Origin: Flavobacteriaceae bacterium CG2_30_31_66
Lineage (GTDB): Bacteria; Bacteroidota; Bacteroidia; Flavobacteriales; Flavobacteriaceae
Reading direction: 5' to 3'
DNA length: 64,000 nucleotides
NCBI GenBank assembly: GCA_001873065.1
Contig: MNYM01000003.1
Location: forward strand, 1-64,000
This document shows, in pieces, positions 29,431 to 39,535 of this stretch. Made by a program: the position numbers and the translations under genes. The notes under the pieces are model-generated. The model was given only the letters and a program-made list of their open reading frames with translations. It made no database searches and was not told the DNA's origin. The stretch's first letter is position 1; every line of letters begins with the position of its first letter.

Positions 29431-29533
29431 GTATTATTTTTTAAATATGACTCGTAACATTCAAATCAAACTTTTTGTGTTAACAATAGTTAGACATGGG
29501 TGTTTCATTATGAAAATTAGTAATGTAAGGTAC

Positions 29534-32500
29534 CTAATTCTTGATAAATTTAATTCTTTTTTGAGAATTTTTTGATGAAATGGATAATATATATATTCCT
29601 GAATTTAGGATTGAAATATCTATAGACTTTTCGCTATTACTATCAAAATTAATATTTTTCAATACTTTACCCAATAAATCAGTTATTTTAATATTAAATT
29701 CATTTATATGATTCAAATTTTGAATATATAAAGTTTCTGAAACTGGGTTTGGATATAAAGTAATTTCACTGAATTCCTTTGATATGGAATCTAGATTTAA
29801 AGTACCTGCTGCTACTACATTAATTTCGGTATTAACCTTTTCTTCAGCAAGCCTAGTCCAATTAACTTTTTCTTTGATTTCTATAATTAATTTGTAATTT
29901 TTTGGACTAGTTAAATTTGAGCTTAGTGTTGCATTCGCGGGAATTGTAAATGAAAATGACCCTGTTTTATTTGTGCCTCCAGGAGCAGAAACTACTTCAC
30001 CATTAACAAGAGCGTCTTCCCAAATATTAAAAGTTGCATCACCATATCTATTAATAGCGCAATAAATATAGTTATCTGAAACTGGACTGGTATATTCGTA
30101 ATCTAAAGTAATAGTGCTTCCAGCTTCTACTTCTGTCAGCTTTGTTGAAGTAAATTTAATCGAGGGAATCAATGAAGTACATGTAATAACCTCAACTTCT
30201 GCCAAAGCGAGAGTTTTTGTTCCTGGAATCAGAATAAGAAGATATTGACCTACTTTATTTACATCAATTGATGCTTTCTCACCAGCAGGACCTTCATGAA
30301 AATAATTCCAGACAGATGAATTTGCCAGTAAGGCTGCTGGATCATAGGATGAAAAAGGAGTTTCAGAGAAGAAGACATAAAAATCAGCTAAACGTTCTGA
30401 ACAACAGTCAGTACGATTCCAAATATTGATTTTATTTACCGTATTGACGCTATTTAAATTAAGCATCCACCATGGGTTTAATGTGTTTTCTTGTGTATGA
30501 GTAACTGATCCAGAATAAAATGCGCCGTTTGTAATTCCATCTATCGCTTTAGAAGCGTCACCACCAAAGGCAGTAGAAGACTGTGATGCTGTAAATAGAC
30601 TATTAGAACCCGGAAGCATTGTATTTTCAATTGGGAAATCATTAATTGAAATAAGAACTCCTTTATCTATTGATTTGATTTCACCATTTTCCATTCCTAT
30701 AAAAATCTCATCTCCATATTTAATTTTTTCCCTCAAATTTACTGTAACTACATCAAATAAGTTGCTTACACTAGTAACACTCTGCTTTGCGCCATTAATT
30801 TTAACATAAAAATTAGTACTTTGAGCACTAATATCCTCTAATCTTTTTGAGAAAACTAATTGTAAAGCACTTCCTTCTTTTATGATTATTCCTTTAATTA
30901 ATTGGGGAGGAATACCTGAAGAAAAATTTTGTACTCGAAAATTTTCAATTATTTTTAGTTTGCCATTATCTAAGCTTTCCATTTCAGTACCTGAATATGA
31001 TATTTCAAGTTCATTTTCTAAATAAACGTTTGATGCAAGTGTTACTATATATCTAGTATAATCGTCGTTTTTTAGTTGAATTGAACTAATAGCGACAAAC
31101 TCTTGAGTTTGTTTATTTATGACTTTAAAAAAATTATTTTCAGTTGATTTCATTTCTTTATTGAAAATCAATTCTATTTGAGATCCCTCTGTATTAGTTT
31201 TAGCTTCTTTTAACAATGGTGAAGAACCAGAAAGTAAATTATCAATTATAAGATCATCTACTTCCTCAAAGTAAATTTCGTTTATTGATTGAAGGTTCCC
31301 ATTTGAATAATCCAACGTAAGATAATCGCTATTTAGGATAGCATTTTGAGTTGTAAGTTCTATTTCCATGTTAGTGACATTGAAACTCGACTCAATAATA
31401 TTAATCAATTCATTATTTTCATTTTTAATTTCAAGACCCTGAATATTTGTGTTTTCAAGTGCTAATTCAGAAAGTTTAATTTTAATAACTTTAGAATCTC
31501 CCTCAACCTTTGCCGATTTTATTTTTGGCAATGTAGCTGATGTGATTGTATATGTTTCACCAGCAACAGTATTAAAATGAAAATAATTATCAATTGAGGT
31601 TATTGCCAACCTTTCTCCTGCTTGGTTCTTTACAATAATTATTTTACCCTCCCAAGGACTTTTTAATTTGCAGATTTTCCCTTTTTCACTAAAAATTTTA
31701 ATATCTGAAATTTCACCATTTTTATAATTGGCAGATACAAGGAAAGCTCCCTCAGTTCTAAAATTGTTTATTGTAATGTTTTTCCATGCAGATGGAACAG
31801 CAGGAAATATTCGAATAATTCCATTCCAACTTTGCAATACCATATAATTGATAGACTCAACAACTGAAAGAGGTGTTTCAATAACTGGACCACCAGGTTC
31901 ATAATACATTGTATTGTACTGAATCAAACCGTTTGATTCCATCAAGTTTAAGGTTGATAATGCTTTATTACCTTGTCCTAAAGTAGAATACATTGAACTA
32001 CCAATTGGAAATGTAAATCCTGCAAACCCTGATTGATTTGTGAGAACTAGCCAACGTTCAAGTGATTTCTCAATCAAATTTTTTTCATTTTCTCCTTGTT
32101 CTGGATTTACATTATGATACGGGTAAATTGACATTAAATGTGAGGCATGACGATGCCCGTGGTCAAAACCTTGGTCTGCATTTACCCTATATCCATTGTC
32201 GTCAGTTGGAAAATCGGTAAGATTATCCAAATTTTCTTTCCATAGTGCACTTTGAGAATCGTTCAATCCAAGCTCTTCATTCATTGATAACAAAGTTTCT
32301 AAAACCCATTTAACAGACATTAGTCCATAGTTAGCATCTGGATGTTCTCGTGTTTCATGACCCTCATATTCAGGAGAAATTGAAGGTGCAAGATGATATT
32401 TACCATCTGATTCCTTTTTTAGTTTCGACAAAAGAAAAGTTGCATTGTCTTTAAGCATAGGAAAAAGCTTGGCACCAATAGAATCGTCACCTGAATATTT

Positions 32501-33727
32501 CCAAAATTTCCAATAACAGTGCAACATCCAAGACATATTACCAAATTCATTGCCCCAAGGTCCTATACCTTCATATGTAGTATTTCTGGCGATATTGATA
32601 CCAACACCATTTGCATTCTGTGAAAATACACCAGAGTTATAAAGCCTGTCCATGCCATTTATTAATGAGCGACCTGCATCAAGTTTATTAGAACTATACA
32701 TTGGGTAATAGGATAATTGGGCGTTTAAATTCCACCAAATAGCACCCCAGCCAGTTTCCCAAATCCAAGTGCCTTGAGTATCGATTATTAAATCGGAATT
32801 TTCGGCAGAGGCAGAAGCAAATTTATATAATTGCACGTACCAATATTTTTCCCAGAATGCATCATCTTGAATATTGAGATAACTAGATTCCATATAAGAA
32901 TGCCACCATTGTTGATGTTTTTCAGCTATTGAAGTAAATCCTTTCGAGATAGCAGTTTGTAAACGAGATATGGCATCAGTGCTGGCAAGATTTGCTGCAG
33001 TAGATGTGTTATTGTTATCACTAGTTCCTATTACTGCGTAAAGTATTTTAGTATTTGCATCAGGCTGAATTAGTTGTGAAGCAATAACATGTGCACCCCT
33101 TTTTTTCATCTTATTAATTACTAAATCAATTGCGCCATTTTTGCTTAACTCAGGTTTTGGAGGTAAATGGTCTGAATAATCATCAGGGTTTTTATTTTCA
33201 ATATATATTTTTGGAGAAATTCCCCACTCTTCACGAATTCCTAAAAATGCATTTACTTCATCGTTTTCTCCTTTTAGTTTTACTACAAAAACATTGTCTA
33301 TACGATCTACAAAAGCACTCCAATTAATGACACCTTTATTTGTTGTTATAACTCCGCTAGCTTCACCATCGTATAAATTCATTCTCATAGTTTGGTTTAT
33401 GATTTCACCAACAGGAGTGATAATTATATTTCCGACATAAACTCTTGAATCTGTATATTCAAAATTTGGAATTTGATTATGAGAAATGGCTTTGTAATGA
33501 GCCATCAGCATTCGCAGTCCATTAGAATTTTTAGGGTCTTTCATAATCATTGCTCCCTCAATTCCATTACCTATAAAAGCACCATGATAAAAATTTTCGT
33601 CAATATTATTATTCCAAGTAAGATCTTGTTTCGCAATAAATTCTGCCCAATTTGAAGGCTGTGAGTAACCAAGAAAGATTTGACTAAACACAAAAAATGC
33701 TAGTATGAAAATATTTTTTTTATTCAT
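29534..33727 (-). CDS. Multidomain GH95-like glycoside hydrolase with F-type-lectin/F5_8-like domain, repeat domain and T9SS sorting domain
   Basis: FIGNGIEGAMIM, WWNLNAQLSYYPMYSSN, HRHASHLMSIYPYHNVNPEQ, WNGIIRIFPAVPSAWKNITINNFRTEGAFLVSA; NRTDCCSERLADF lectin-like segment; C-terminal YPNPVSETLYI...KRIKFIKN. Confidence 0.82.
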   Translation of the reverse strand: MNKKNIFILAFFVFSQIFLGYSQPSNWAEFIAKQDLTWNNNIDENFYHGAFIGNGIEGAMIMKDPKNSNGLRMLMAHYKAISHNQIPNFEYTDSRVYVGNIIITPVGEIINQTMRMNLYDGEASGVITTNKGVINWSAFVDRIDNVFVVKLKGENDEVNAFLGIREEWGISPKIYIENKNPDDYSDHLPPKPELSKNGAIDLVINKMKKRGAHVIASQLIQPDANTKILYAVIGTSDNNNTSTAANLASTDAISRLQTAISKGFTSIAEKHQQWWHSYMESSYLNIQDDAFWEKYWYVQLYKFASASAENSDLIIDTQGTWIWETGWGAIWWNLNAQLSYYPMYSSNKLDAGRSLINGMDRLYNSGVFSQNANGVGINIARNTTYEGIGPWGNEFGNMSWMLHCYWKFWKYSGDDSIGAKLFPMLKDNATFLLSKLKKESDGKYHLAPSISPEYEGHETREHPDANYGLMSVKWVLETLLSMNEELGLNDSQSALWKENLDNLTDFPTDDNGYRVNADQGFDHGHRHASHLMSIYPYHNVNPEQGENEKNLIEKSLERWLVLTNQSGFAGFTFPIGSSMYSTLGQGNKALSTLNLMESNGLIQYNTMYYEPGGPVIETPLSVVESINYMVLQSWNGIIRIFPAVPSAWKNITINNFRTEGAFLVSANYKNGEISDIKIFSEKGKICKLKSPWEGKIIIVKNQAGERLAITSIDNYFHFNTVAGETYTITSATLPKIKSAKVEGDSKVIKIKLSELALENTNIQGLEIKNENNELINIIESSFNVTNMEIELTTQNAILNSDYLTLDYSNGNLQSINEIYFEEVDDLIIDNLLSGSSPLLKEAKTNTEGSQIELIFNKEMKSTENNFFKVINKQTQEFVAISSIQLKNDDYTRYIVTLASNVYLENELEISYSGTEMESLDNGKLKIIENFRVQNFSSGIPPQLIKGIIIKEGSALQLVFSKRLEDISAQSTNFYVKINGAKQSVTSVSNLFDVVTVNLREKIKYGDEIFIGMENGEIKSIDKGVLISINDFPIENTMLPGSNSLFTASQSSTAFGGDASKAIDGITNGAFYSGSVTHTQENTLNPWWMLNLNSVNTVNKINIWNRTDCCSERLADFYVFFSETPFSSYDPAALLANSSVWNYFHEGPAGEKASIDVNKVGQYLLILIPGTKTLALAEVEVITCTSLIPSIKFTSTKLTEVEAGSTITLDYEYTSPVSDNYIYCAINRYGDATFNIWEDALVNGEVVSAPGGTNKTGSFSFTIPANATLSSNLTSPKNYKLIIEIKEKVNWTRLAEEKVNTEINVVAAGTLNLDSISKEFSEITLYPNPVSETLYIQNLNHINEFNIKITDLLGKVLKNINFDSNSEKSIDISILNSGIYILSISSKNSQKRIKFIKN

Positions 33728-33857
33728 TGTTACTATAACTTAAAGATTAATGTTTTTAGATACCTCCATTGGAAGCTTGAAAATTTGAAGATTGTGATTT
33801 TGATAACTAAAAAATAGTAGCTTGCTTTATTTTAATTAAATTACTATTCACTTTTTT

Positions 33858-33911
33858 AAATTCAACATTTTTAGCCAAATAAGCATCAAAAAAGCTAAAA
33901 ATGTTGAATTT
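33858..33911. repeat. 18-bp perfect inverted repeat (18-nt loop) between GH95-like gene and T9SS repeat protein gene
   Basis: AAATTCAACATTTTTAGC (33858-33875) / GCTAAAAATGTTGAATTT (33894-33911). Confidence 0.85.
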
Positions 33912-33929
33912 TAATTTGTGTTGTAAGAT

Positions 33930-34970
33930 TTAATTTTTGATAAATTTCATTCTTTTTTGAGAATCTCCTGATAAAATTGATATAATATATATTCCAGATG
34001 ATAAGCCTGAAACATCAATTTGTGATTTTTTTTCACGAGAAATATATACTTCTTTACCTAAAATATTTACAATTTTAATAGTTGAAACATCCAAATTATT
34101 AATACCATTTATTTGAAGTCTATTATTAGTTGGATTTGGATATATTGAAATATTATTTAGTTGTTCTGTTATAGAATCTATACTTAATGTACCAGCAGCT
34201 ACTATAGAAATTTCTTTAGCGACTTTTTGTTCAGCGAGCACTGTCCATCCAACCTTTTCTTTCATTTCAATGGCTAATTTATAATTCACTGGACTAGTTA
34301 AGTTTGCTGTTAGCGTTGCATTTGCAGGAATTGTAAATGAAAATGAACCAGTTACATCTGTACCTGCTGGTGCAGAAGCTACATCCCCACCTACAAGAGT
34401 TGCTTGCCACGAATTAAATGTTTCATCACCGTATCTATTTATAGCACAGTAAATATAATTGTCTGAACCAGAGCTTGTATATTTATAATTTACGTTGATA
34501 GTACTTCCTACCTCTGCTGCTGTTAAATCAGAAGTAATCGTAATTGAATTTGAACTTGGATTAGTTGCTGCTATTATATTAATTTTTGTTGAAGGATATG
34601 CACCAGCCAGCCATGTAGTGCCGCCAACAGTCCTCATTTCAATTACTAATTTGTAATGAAATGTACTTGGTAAATCTGCAGTTAGTGTGGTTCCAGCAGG
34701 AATAAAAAGGTCGAATGAACCTGTTACATCAGTCCCTGCAGAAACAGGACTTAAAAATGCGTCTGCAATTTTCGCGTTCCATTCGCCACTTTCAGTATAT
34801 TTATTTATTGCACAATAAATTTGTACATCAACAGCGCTAGTAAATTTATAATTTACAGTAACTGTACTTCCTACTTCTGCTGTTGTTAATTCTGCTGAAG
34901 TAAACTCAATGGATTGTGCATTTATAAAACTTGCTACAAATAATGCAATAAAAAGTAATTGTTTTTTCAT
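33930..34970 (-). CDS. Secreted protein with two copies of a ~115-aa domain and T9SS sorting domain
   Basis: Signal peptide; aa 21-135 and 143-259 are similar; C-terminal IYPNPTNNRLQINGINN...KRMKFIKN. Confidence 0.85.
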   Translation of the reverse strand: MKKQLLFIALFVASFINAQSIEFTSAELTTAEVGSTVTVNYKFTSAVDVQIYCAINKYTESGEWNAKIADAFLSPVSAGTDVTGSFDLFIPAGTTLTADLPSTFHYKLVIEMRTVGGTTWLAGAYPSTKINIIAATNPSSNSITITSDLTAAEVGSTINVNYKYTSSGSDNYIYCAINRYGDETFNSWQATLVGGDVASAPAGTDVTGSFSFTIPANATLTANLTSPVNYKLAIEMKEKVGWTVLAEQKVAKEISIVAAGTLSIDSITEQLNNISIYPNPTNNRLQINGINNLDVSTIKIVNILGKEVYISREKKSQIDVSGLSSGIYIISILSGDSQKRMKFIKN

Positions 34971-35067
34971 GATATAAAAATTTAAATTAATGGTTATGAG
35001 TTAATGATTGTAAAACAATAGAGCTTAACTCTGAATCTCTATTTTCTTTTCTATTGATTTATATTTT

Positions 35068-36288
35068 TTAATATTGAATTATTTCGTTCATCCAATTGAT
35101 GCCGTCATGAAGATTGTGATTGAAATCCCAAAAAGCTTTGTTTTCCCAAGAAGAACCAGCACCATATTGATCTGGAAAAATTAAGGTGTTAGAACCAACC
35201 CATTCTCCTCCCCAATAAATAATTCCAATGCCACCTGCATTATACAATTCTTGACCAAAATCTTTTAAGTATTTTTTTTGAGTATTTGTAGTTGGTGGAT
35301 TGTCATAACCTGCAGGAATATTTTCATTACCCAAAATATCAACATGATTATCATTTCCTCCAGTTCTAAAAAGCTGTGCTGTTTCCATGATTAAAAATTC
35401 TTTTTTGTAGGTATTTTTTACAAAAGACACAACCTCTGTCCAGTTCTTAAAATCTCCCAAAGAATGCCAACCATGATAATGAGAAAGTGCCAAAATATCG
35501 AAATCCAAATTATTTCGAACATGTAATTTTAACCAAGTTTTCAAATAAGAAGCATTAAAAATATGGCATGCAATCTTCATGTTTAATCCATATTTTGAGT
35601 TGATATCTCTCACTGCTTTTGTGCCTGCGTTTAATAGTTTTACGGTTCTAACAACACTGTAAGCAGGCAAATCAGTTTCAAGCATGTTAGGTTCTAAAAA
35701 CCGTTGATTGGTCTCATTGCCAATAGCAACAATTTCTGGAATCAATCCTGATTTTATAAAATCTTCTAAAACTGTGAAAGTATGTTTATAAACAGAATCT
35801 TTCAGTTTTTCAACATCATTGGCAATTGGTTGCCATTTTAGTGGCGCAACATAACCATTTAATCTATCATTGTCATTTAATGCCATTGACTGATAACCAA
35901 ATGTTAAAAGCGTTTTTAAACCTGCATTTTTGGCTCTTTGCATTTCTATTTTCACTTTTGCTGGTGATCCAAAATCTACATCAGCATAACCAGTTGTGTA
36001 GCTGCTTTTGTAAGGTGGATTGTCAATTCGCAAGCGAGCGATATTTGCACCATGATCTGCAATACTTTTAAAAGCGTCTTTTGGAACGCCATTTTCTTTA
36101 AAAACAACACCTCCATACGTTTCTTGATGCGATACATACGCCATGTAAGAACCTTTGTAAAAGACATCACTTGTTGTTGGAAATGGAACTTCTTCTACAG
36201 TAGGAATACCACTTTCAACAGTACAACTTACTTGAAAAATGAAACTTAAAGCAATGATAATCTGTAGTATATGAGTTTTTTTAAACAT
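35068..36288 (-). CDS. GH53 arabinogalactan endo-beta-1,4-galactanase-like lipoprotein
   Basis: FYKGSYMAYVSHQETYGGVVFKENGVPKDAFKSIADHGANIARLRI; PEIVAIGNETNQRFLEP; FLIMETAQLF; lipobox-like VSC. Confidence 0.88.
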   Translation of the reverse strand: MFKKTHILQIIIALSFIFQVSCTVESGIPTVEEVPFPTTSDVFYKGSYMAYVSHQETYGGVVFKENGVPKDAFKSIADHGANIARLRIDNPPYKSSYTTGYADVDFGSPAKVKIEMQRAKNAGLKTLLTFGYQSMALNDNDRLNGYVAPLKWQPIANDVEKLKDSVYKHTFTVLEDFIKSGLIPEIVAIGNETNQRFLEPNMLETDLPAYSVVRTVKLLNAGTKAVRDINSKYGLNMKIACHIFNASYLKTWLKLHVRNNLDFDILALSHYHGWHSLGDFKNWTEVVSFVKNTYKKEFLIMETAQLFRTGGNDNHVDILGNENIPAGYDNPPTTNTQKKYLKDFGQELYNAGGIGIIYWGGEWVGSNTLIFPDQYGAGSSWENKAFWDFNHNLHDGINWMNEIIQY

Positions 36289-36295
36289 TTTTTAA

Positions 36296-37036
36296 TTATA
36301 TTAAATTGATTATTTTTTTCATCCAAATTCTATATCCAGTTTCATTTAAATGAACTCCATCATTAGATAAATTCATATTCATCAAACCATCTTTATCTAT
36401 AAATTCAGTATGCAATTCAATGAGTTGATAGGGATTATTTGATGCCGCATTTCTGAGCAATGAATTTGTTGTTTGAATTTTTTCTTTAATTTTTACAGTA
36501 CTTGTAGGTAAAATTGTATGAACAAAAATGGTTGTATTTGGAGATTTTTCATGAATCTGATTGACAATTTTCAGGATGTTTTCATACACTTTTTCGGATG
36601 TCATATCATCTCTAAACAAATCATTAATGCCTATTAAAATGAAAACTTTTTTTGGCTCACAATAGGTAAGTTCATCCAATCTTGCCAAAACACCATCAGT
36701 GGTGTCTCCTGAAATTCCTCTATTTTTTGCTTTTGGATTGTTGACTCTTTTGCCCCAATCTCCCCCTTTTTCTGTGATACTATTTCCCAAAAAAACAATG
36801 TCATTTTTTGACAAAGGATTTTCTTTGAAACTTGCAATTCTCTCTGGATAATGCTTCTTTGTAAAATCAGTATGTGAAGCAATTACCAAGTTTTTTGATG
36901 GATACATAGCATCTGGAATAGTGCAAGTTAGATTTGCATTATCAAGTTCATTTTGATTATTGATACTTTGTGTACATGCTTTTAATGACATAAAAAACAC
37001 GATAGCAACTAGCACTCTTAATCCCAAATATTTCAT
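36296..37036 (-). CDS. SGNH/GDSL-type esterase lipoprotein
   Basis: IVFLGNSITEKGGDWGKR; LIGINDLFRD; LSNDGVHLNETGY; lipobox-like LKAC. Confidence 0.88.
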   Translation of the reverse strand: MKYLGLRVLVAIVFFMSLKACTQSINNQNELDNANLTCTIPDAMYPSKNLVIASHTDFTKKHYPERIASFKENPLSKNDIVFLGNSITEKGGDWGKRVNNPKAKNRGISGDTTDGVLARLDELTYCEPKKVFILIGINDLFRDDMTSEKVYENILKIVNQIHEKSPNTTIFVHTILPTSTVKIKEKIQTTNSLLRNAASNNPYQLIELHTEFIDKDGLMNMNLSNDGVHLNETGYRIWMKKIINLI

Positions 37037-37062
37037 ATTGAAAACCATTTTAAAAAACTTTA

Positions 37063-37890
37063 TTATTTTGGAGTTACTGTATATTTTCCTGTTACAAAAT
37101 CAATCGTAATTTGATAAATCCCAGTAATTGGAGGAGATTTTATAGGACTTCCAATCCAGGGTGGATTTGTGTTTGATCCATTTTCTGTAAATGAACCTCC
37201 AGTTGCTGGCTGATTTGCGACCAAACCAACATACGCAGGATTTCCCCAACCCATATTGCTACTGATGAAAGCAAAGTTTCTGTTTCCAATTAATTCGGTT
37301 GTAATCGTAAAAATTGCTTTGTTTGGAATTCTCGTTAATTTTTGATTCGCAGGAACTGGATACCCCCAATTGGATGGCACTGCATCACCTTGAAGATATA
37401 ATTCTCCAGATAATGGAAGTGGAAAGAAAAGATCTTCATAAGGTGTTACTGTAATCGTTTCAACTTTTGAATAAGAAGGCAATGCTCCATAATTTAAAGA
37501 TGTTTTTAATCGCACTTTTATATTGCTTTCAACATTCACATTTAAATCTTTGCTCAAGGCAATTGCATTCAATTTTGCATGTGTAAGAGACAAATTTGTA
37601 CTCTCTGTAACTTCCGTTTCAGGATCAGAAAAATCGCCATTTTCAGCATCAATTTCTAAGGTGTATTGTAAAGGAGTACTAACGCCATATTCAGAAACAT
37701 CCCAACTAAAACCAATAGCTGTTTGATCTTTATTGGCTTTGCTTAAAATAATTTTAGTAGATGTTGGATTTATTAGCAACTCACCATCTATTGGAGGTAT
37801 TGCAATATTCGAACTTTCACTATCTGTACACGAATTAAATAGGACTGAAGTGAGTAGTATTCCTATCAAAATTTTTAAAATATTTTTCAT
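37063..37890 (-). CDS. SusE/SusF-like outer-membrane glycan-binding lipoprotein
   Basis: Lipoprotein signal; TSTKIILSKANKDQTAIGFSWDVSEYGVSTPLQYTLEIDAEN; position downstream of SusD. Confidence 0.85.
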   Translation of the reverse strand: MKNILKILIGILLTSVLFNSCTDSESSNIAIPPIDGELLINPTSTKIILSKANKDQTAIGFSWDVSEYGVSTPLQYTLEIDAENGDFSDPETEVTESTNLSLTHAKLNAIALSKDLNVNVESNIKVRLKTSLNYGALPSYSKVETITVTPYEDLFFPLPLSGELYLQGDAVPSNWGYPVPANQKLTRIPNKAIFTITTELIGNRNFAFISSNMGWGNPAYVGLVANQPATGGSFTENGSNTNPPWIGSPIKSPPITGIYQITIDFVTGKYTVTPK

Positions 37891-37937
37891 ACTATTTGTG
37901 TTTTATTATTATTCTTTTTAGTTTTTAAAGCACTATT

Positions 37938-39500
37938 TTAAAAACCATCTATTTGTTTTAAATTAGGATTTGCCAACAAATCTGAAGTTGGAATTGGAAA
38001 TAAATTGTATTTAGCATCTACTGCTCTTCCAAATTCTGCATTCCCTTTCCAAGCCCACAAATAACTGCCTGTTGTGAGTTTGTCATATCTAACTAGGTCT
38101 GTTCTTCTGTGAGTTTCCCAATACAATTCTCTAGCTCTTTCATCCAAAATGAAATCAAGCGTAAGTTGTGCGTTTGAAATATTTCCAGAAGTACTTGACG
38201 GATTATTTGCATAGGCACGTCCTCTAATTTGATTTATATAACTAAGAGCCAATGCATTACTTCCTCCTGAACCACCTCTCAAAACGGATTCTGCGTATGT
38301 TAAATAAATTTCTGCCAAACGAAATACTGGAAAATCAATATCAGAAAGATTTCCAAAATTGTTATTTTGTTCTATGGGATTTCCATTTCGATCTTTGTTT
38401 CTGTATTTAAAAGACGAATAACCATCTGTACTCGTTGAAATTGATTTTACTACTAAGTTTTGTCCACTTGTAAAAAACATACCACGTTTGTCAATAGAGG
38501 TATCTGGAGTTGGAAATAACGCCGGAATTTGTTGTGTAAAACGAAATGCTTGCCAACTGCTTGACATGCCATTGATACTTGCTGGAACACCTGCAGGACC
38601 CAATGCTAAAAAGTTTGTAGAATACCACGTTTGATTTGTATTGTCATAATTGATGGTGAAGATAAATTCGTTGGTATTCAAATGATTATCACCCAACATT
38701 AACCATTCATATTTTGATTCTAACCCATATCCTTCATTTATGATTTTGTTGCAGTAAGTTATTGCTTCTGTAAAATATTCATTTCCTGTATAGGTTTTTC
38801 CATTCAAATACATTCTTGAAAGTAATGCCCAAGCAGCAGCTTTATCTGGTCTTCCCCATTCGTTAGTTCTTGCATCTGCCAAATCTGAATCAATTTCTTT
38901 CAATTCTTTTTCAAGAAAAGCGAACAAATCAGCACGTTGAATTTGACTTGGAGGTGTAGTTCCTAAAGTTTCTTCTGTTGGAAAAGGAGGATTTCCATAG
39001 CTATCCATCAAAACCCAAAAACAATACGCTCTTAAAAATCTTGCTTCTGCCTTGAATTGATTTATTTCAGCAGTTTCTGATGCAGTAAAACCTCTTGAAG
39101 CTATTTTTTCATCTGAAGATTCATTGATGAAATTGTTACACAAAGTAATCATGTTTATGGCAGCAGTATATACGTTTGCAATGGCTGGTGAATCTGCACT
39201 CCAAGCTAATTCATGATAAATTCCATCTCCACCATCATTCCACGTACTTACTGCCATGTCAGTAGAATATTCTTGCATGCTCCAATAAAATCGTAAAAAA
39301 GTGCTGTAAGCAAGATTTGAATACACAGAAACCAATGCTTGTTTATAACCTTCTACGTCTTTAAATTGTTTGTCAGAAGTAACCGTATTTAAAGGAACTT
39401 TATCCAAATCATCTGTACATGAATTAAAATGTACGACAGAAATGAACAAGATAAGTATCAGAATTAAGCTGTTGTAGTTTCGTTTTTTTAAATTTTTCAT
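37938..39500 (-). CDS. SusD/RagB family nutrient-binding lipoprotein
   Basis: NSCTDDLDKVPLNTVTSDKQFKDVEGYKQAL...; RLAEIYLTYAESVLRGG; ERARELYWETHRRTDLVRY. Confidence 0.96.
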   Translation of the reverse strand: MKNLKKRNYNSLILILILFISVVHFNSCTDDLDKVPLNTVTSDKQFKDVEGYKQALVSVYSNLAYSTFLRFYWSMQEYSTDMAVSTWNDGGDGIYHELAWSADSPAIANVYTAAINMITLCNNFINESSDEKIASRGFTASETAEINQFKAEARFLRAYCFWVLMDSYGNPPFPTEETLGTTPPSQIQRADLFAFLEKELKEIDSDLADARTNEWGRPDKAAAWALLSRMYLNGKTYTGNEYFTEAITYCNKIINEGYGLESKYEWLMLGDNHLNTNEFIFTINYDNTNQTWYSTNFLALGPAGVPASINGMSSSWQAFRFTQQIPALFPTPDTSIDKRGMFFTSGQNLVVKSISTSTDGYSSFKYRNKDRNGNPIEQNNNFGNLSDIDFPVFRLAEIYLTYAESVLRGGSGGSNALALSYINQIRGRAYANNPSSTSGNISNAQLTLDFILDERARELYWETHRRTDLVRYDKLTTGSYLWAWKGNAEFGRAVDAKYNLFPIPTSDLLANPNLKQIDGF

Positions 39501-39535
39501 TTGTATAATTTTTTAGTTTGTATCTATCTATTTTT

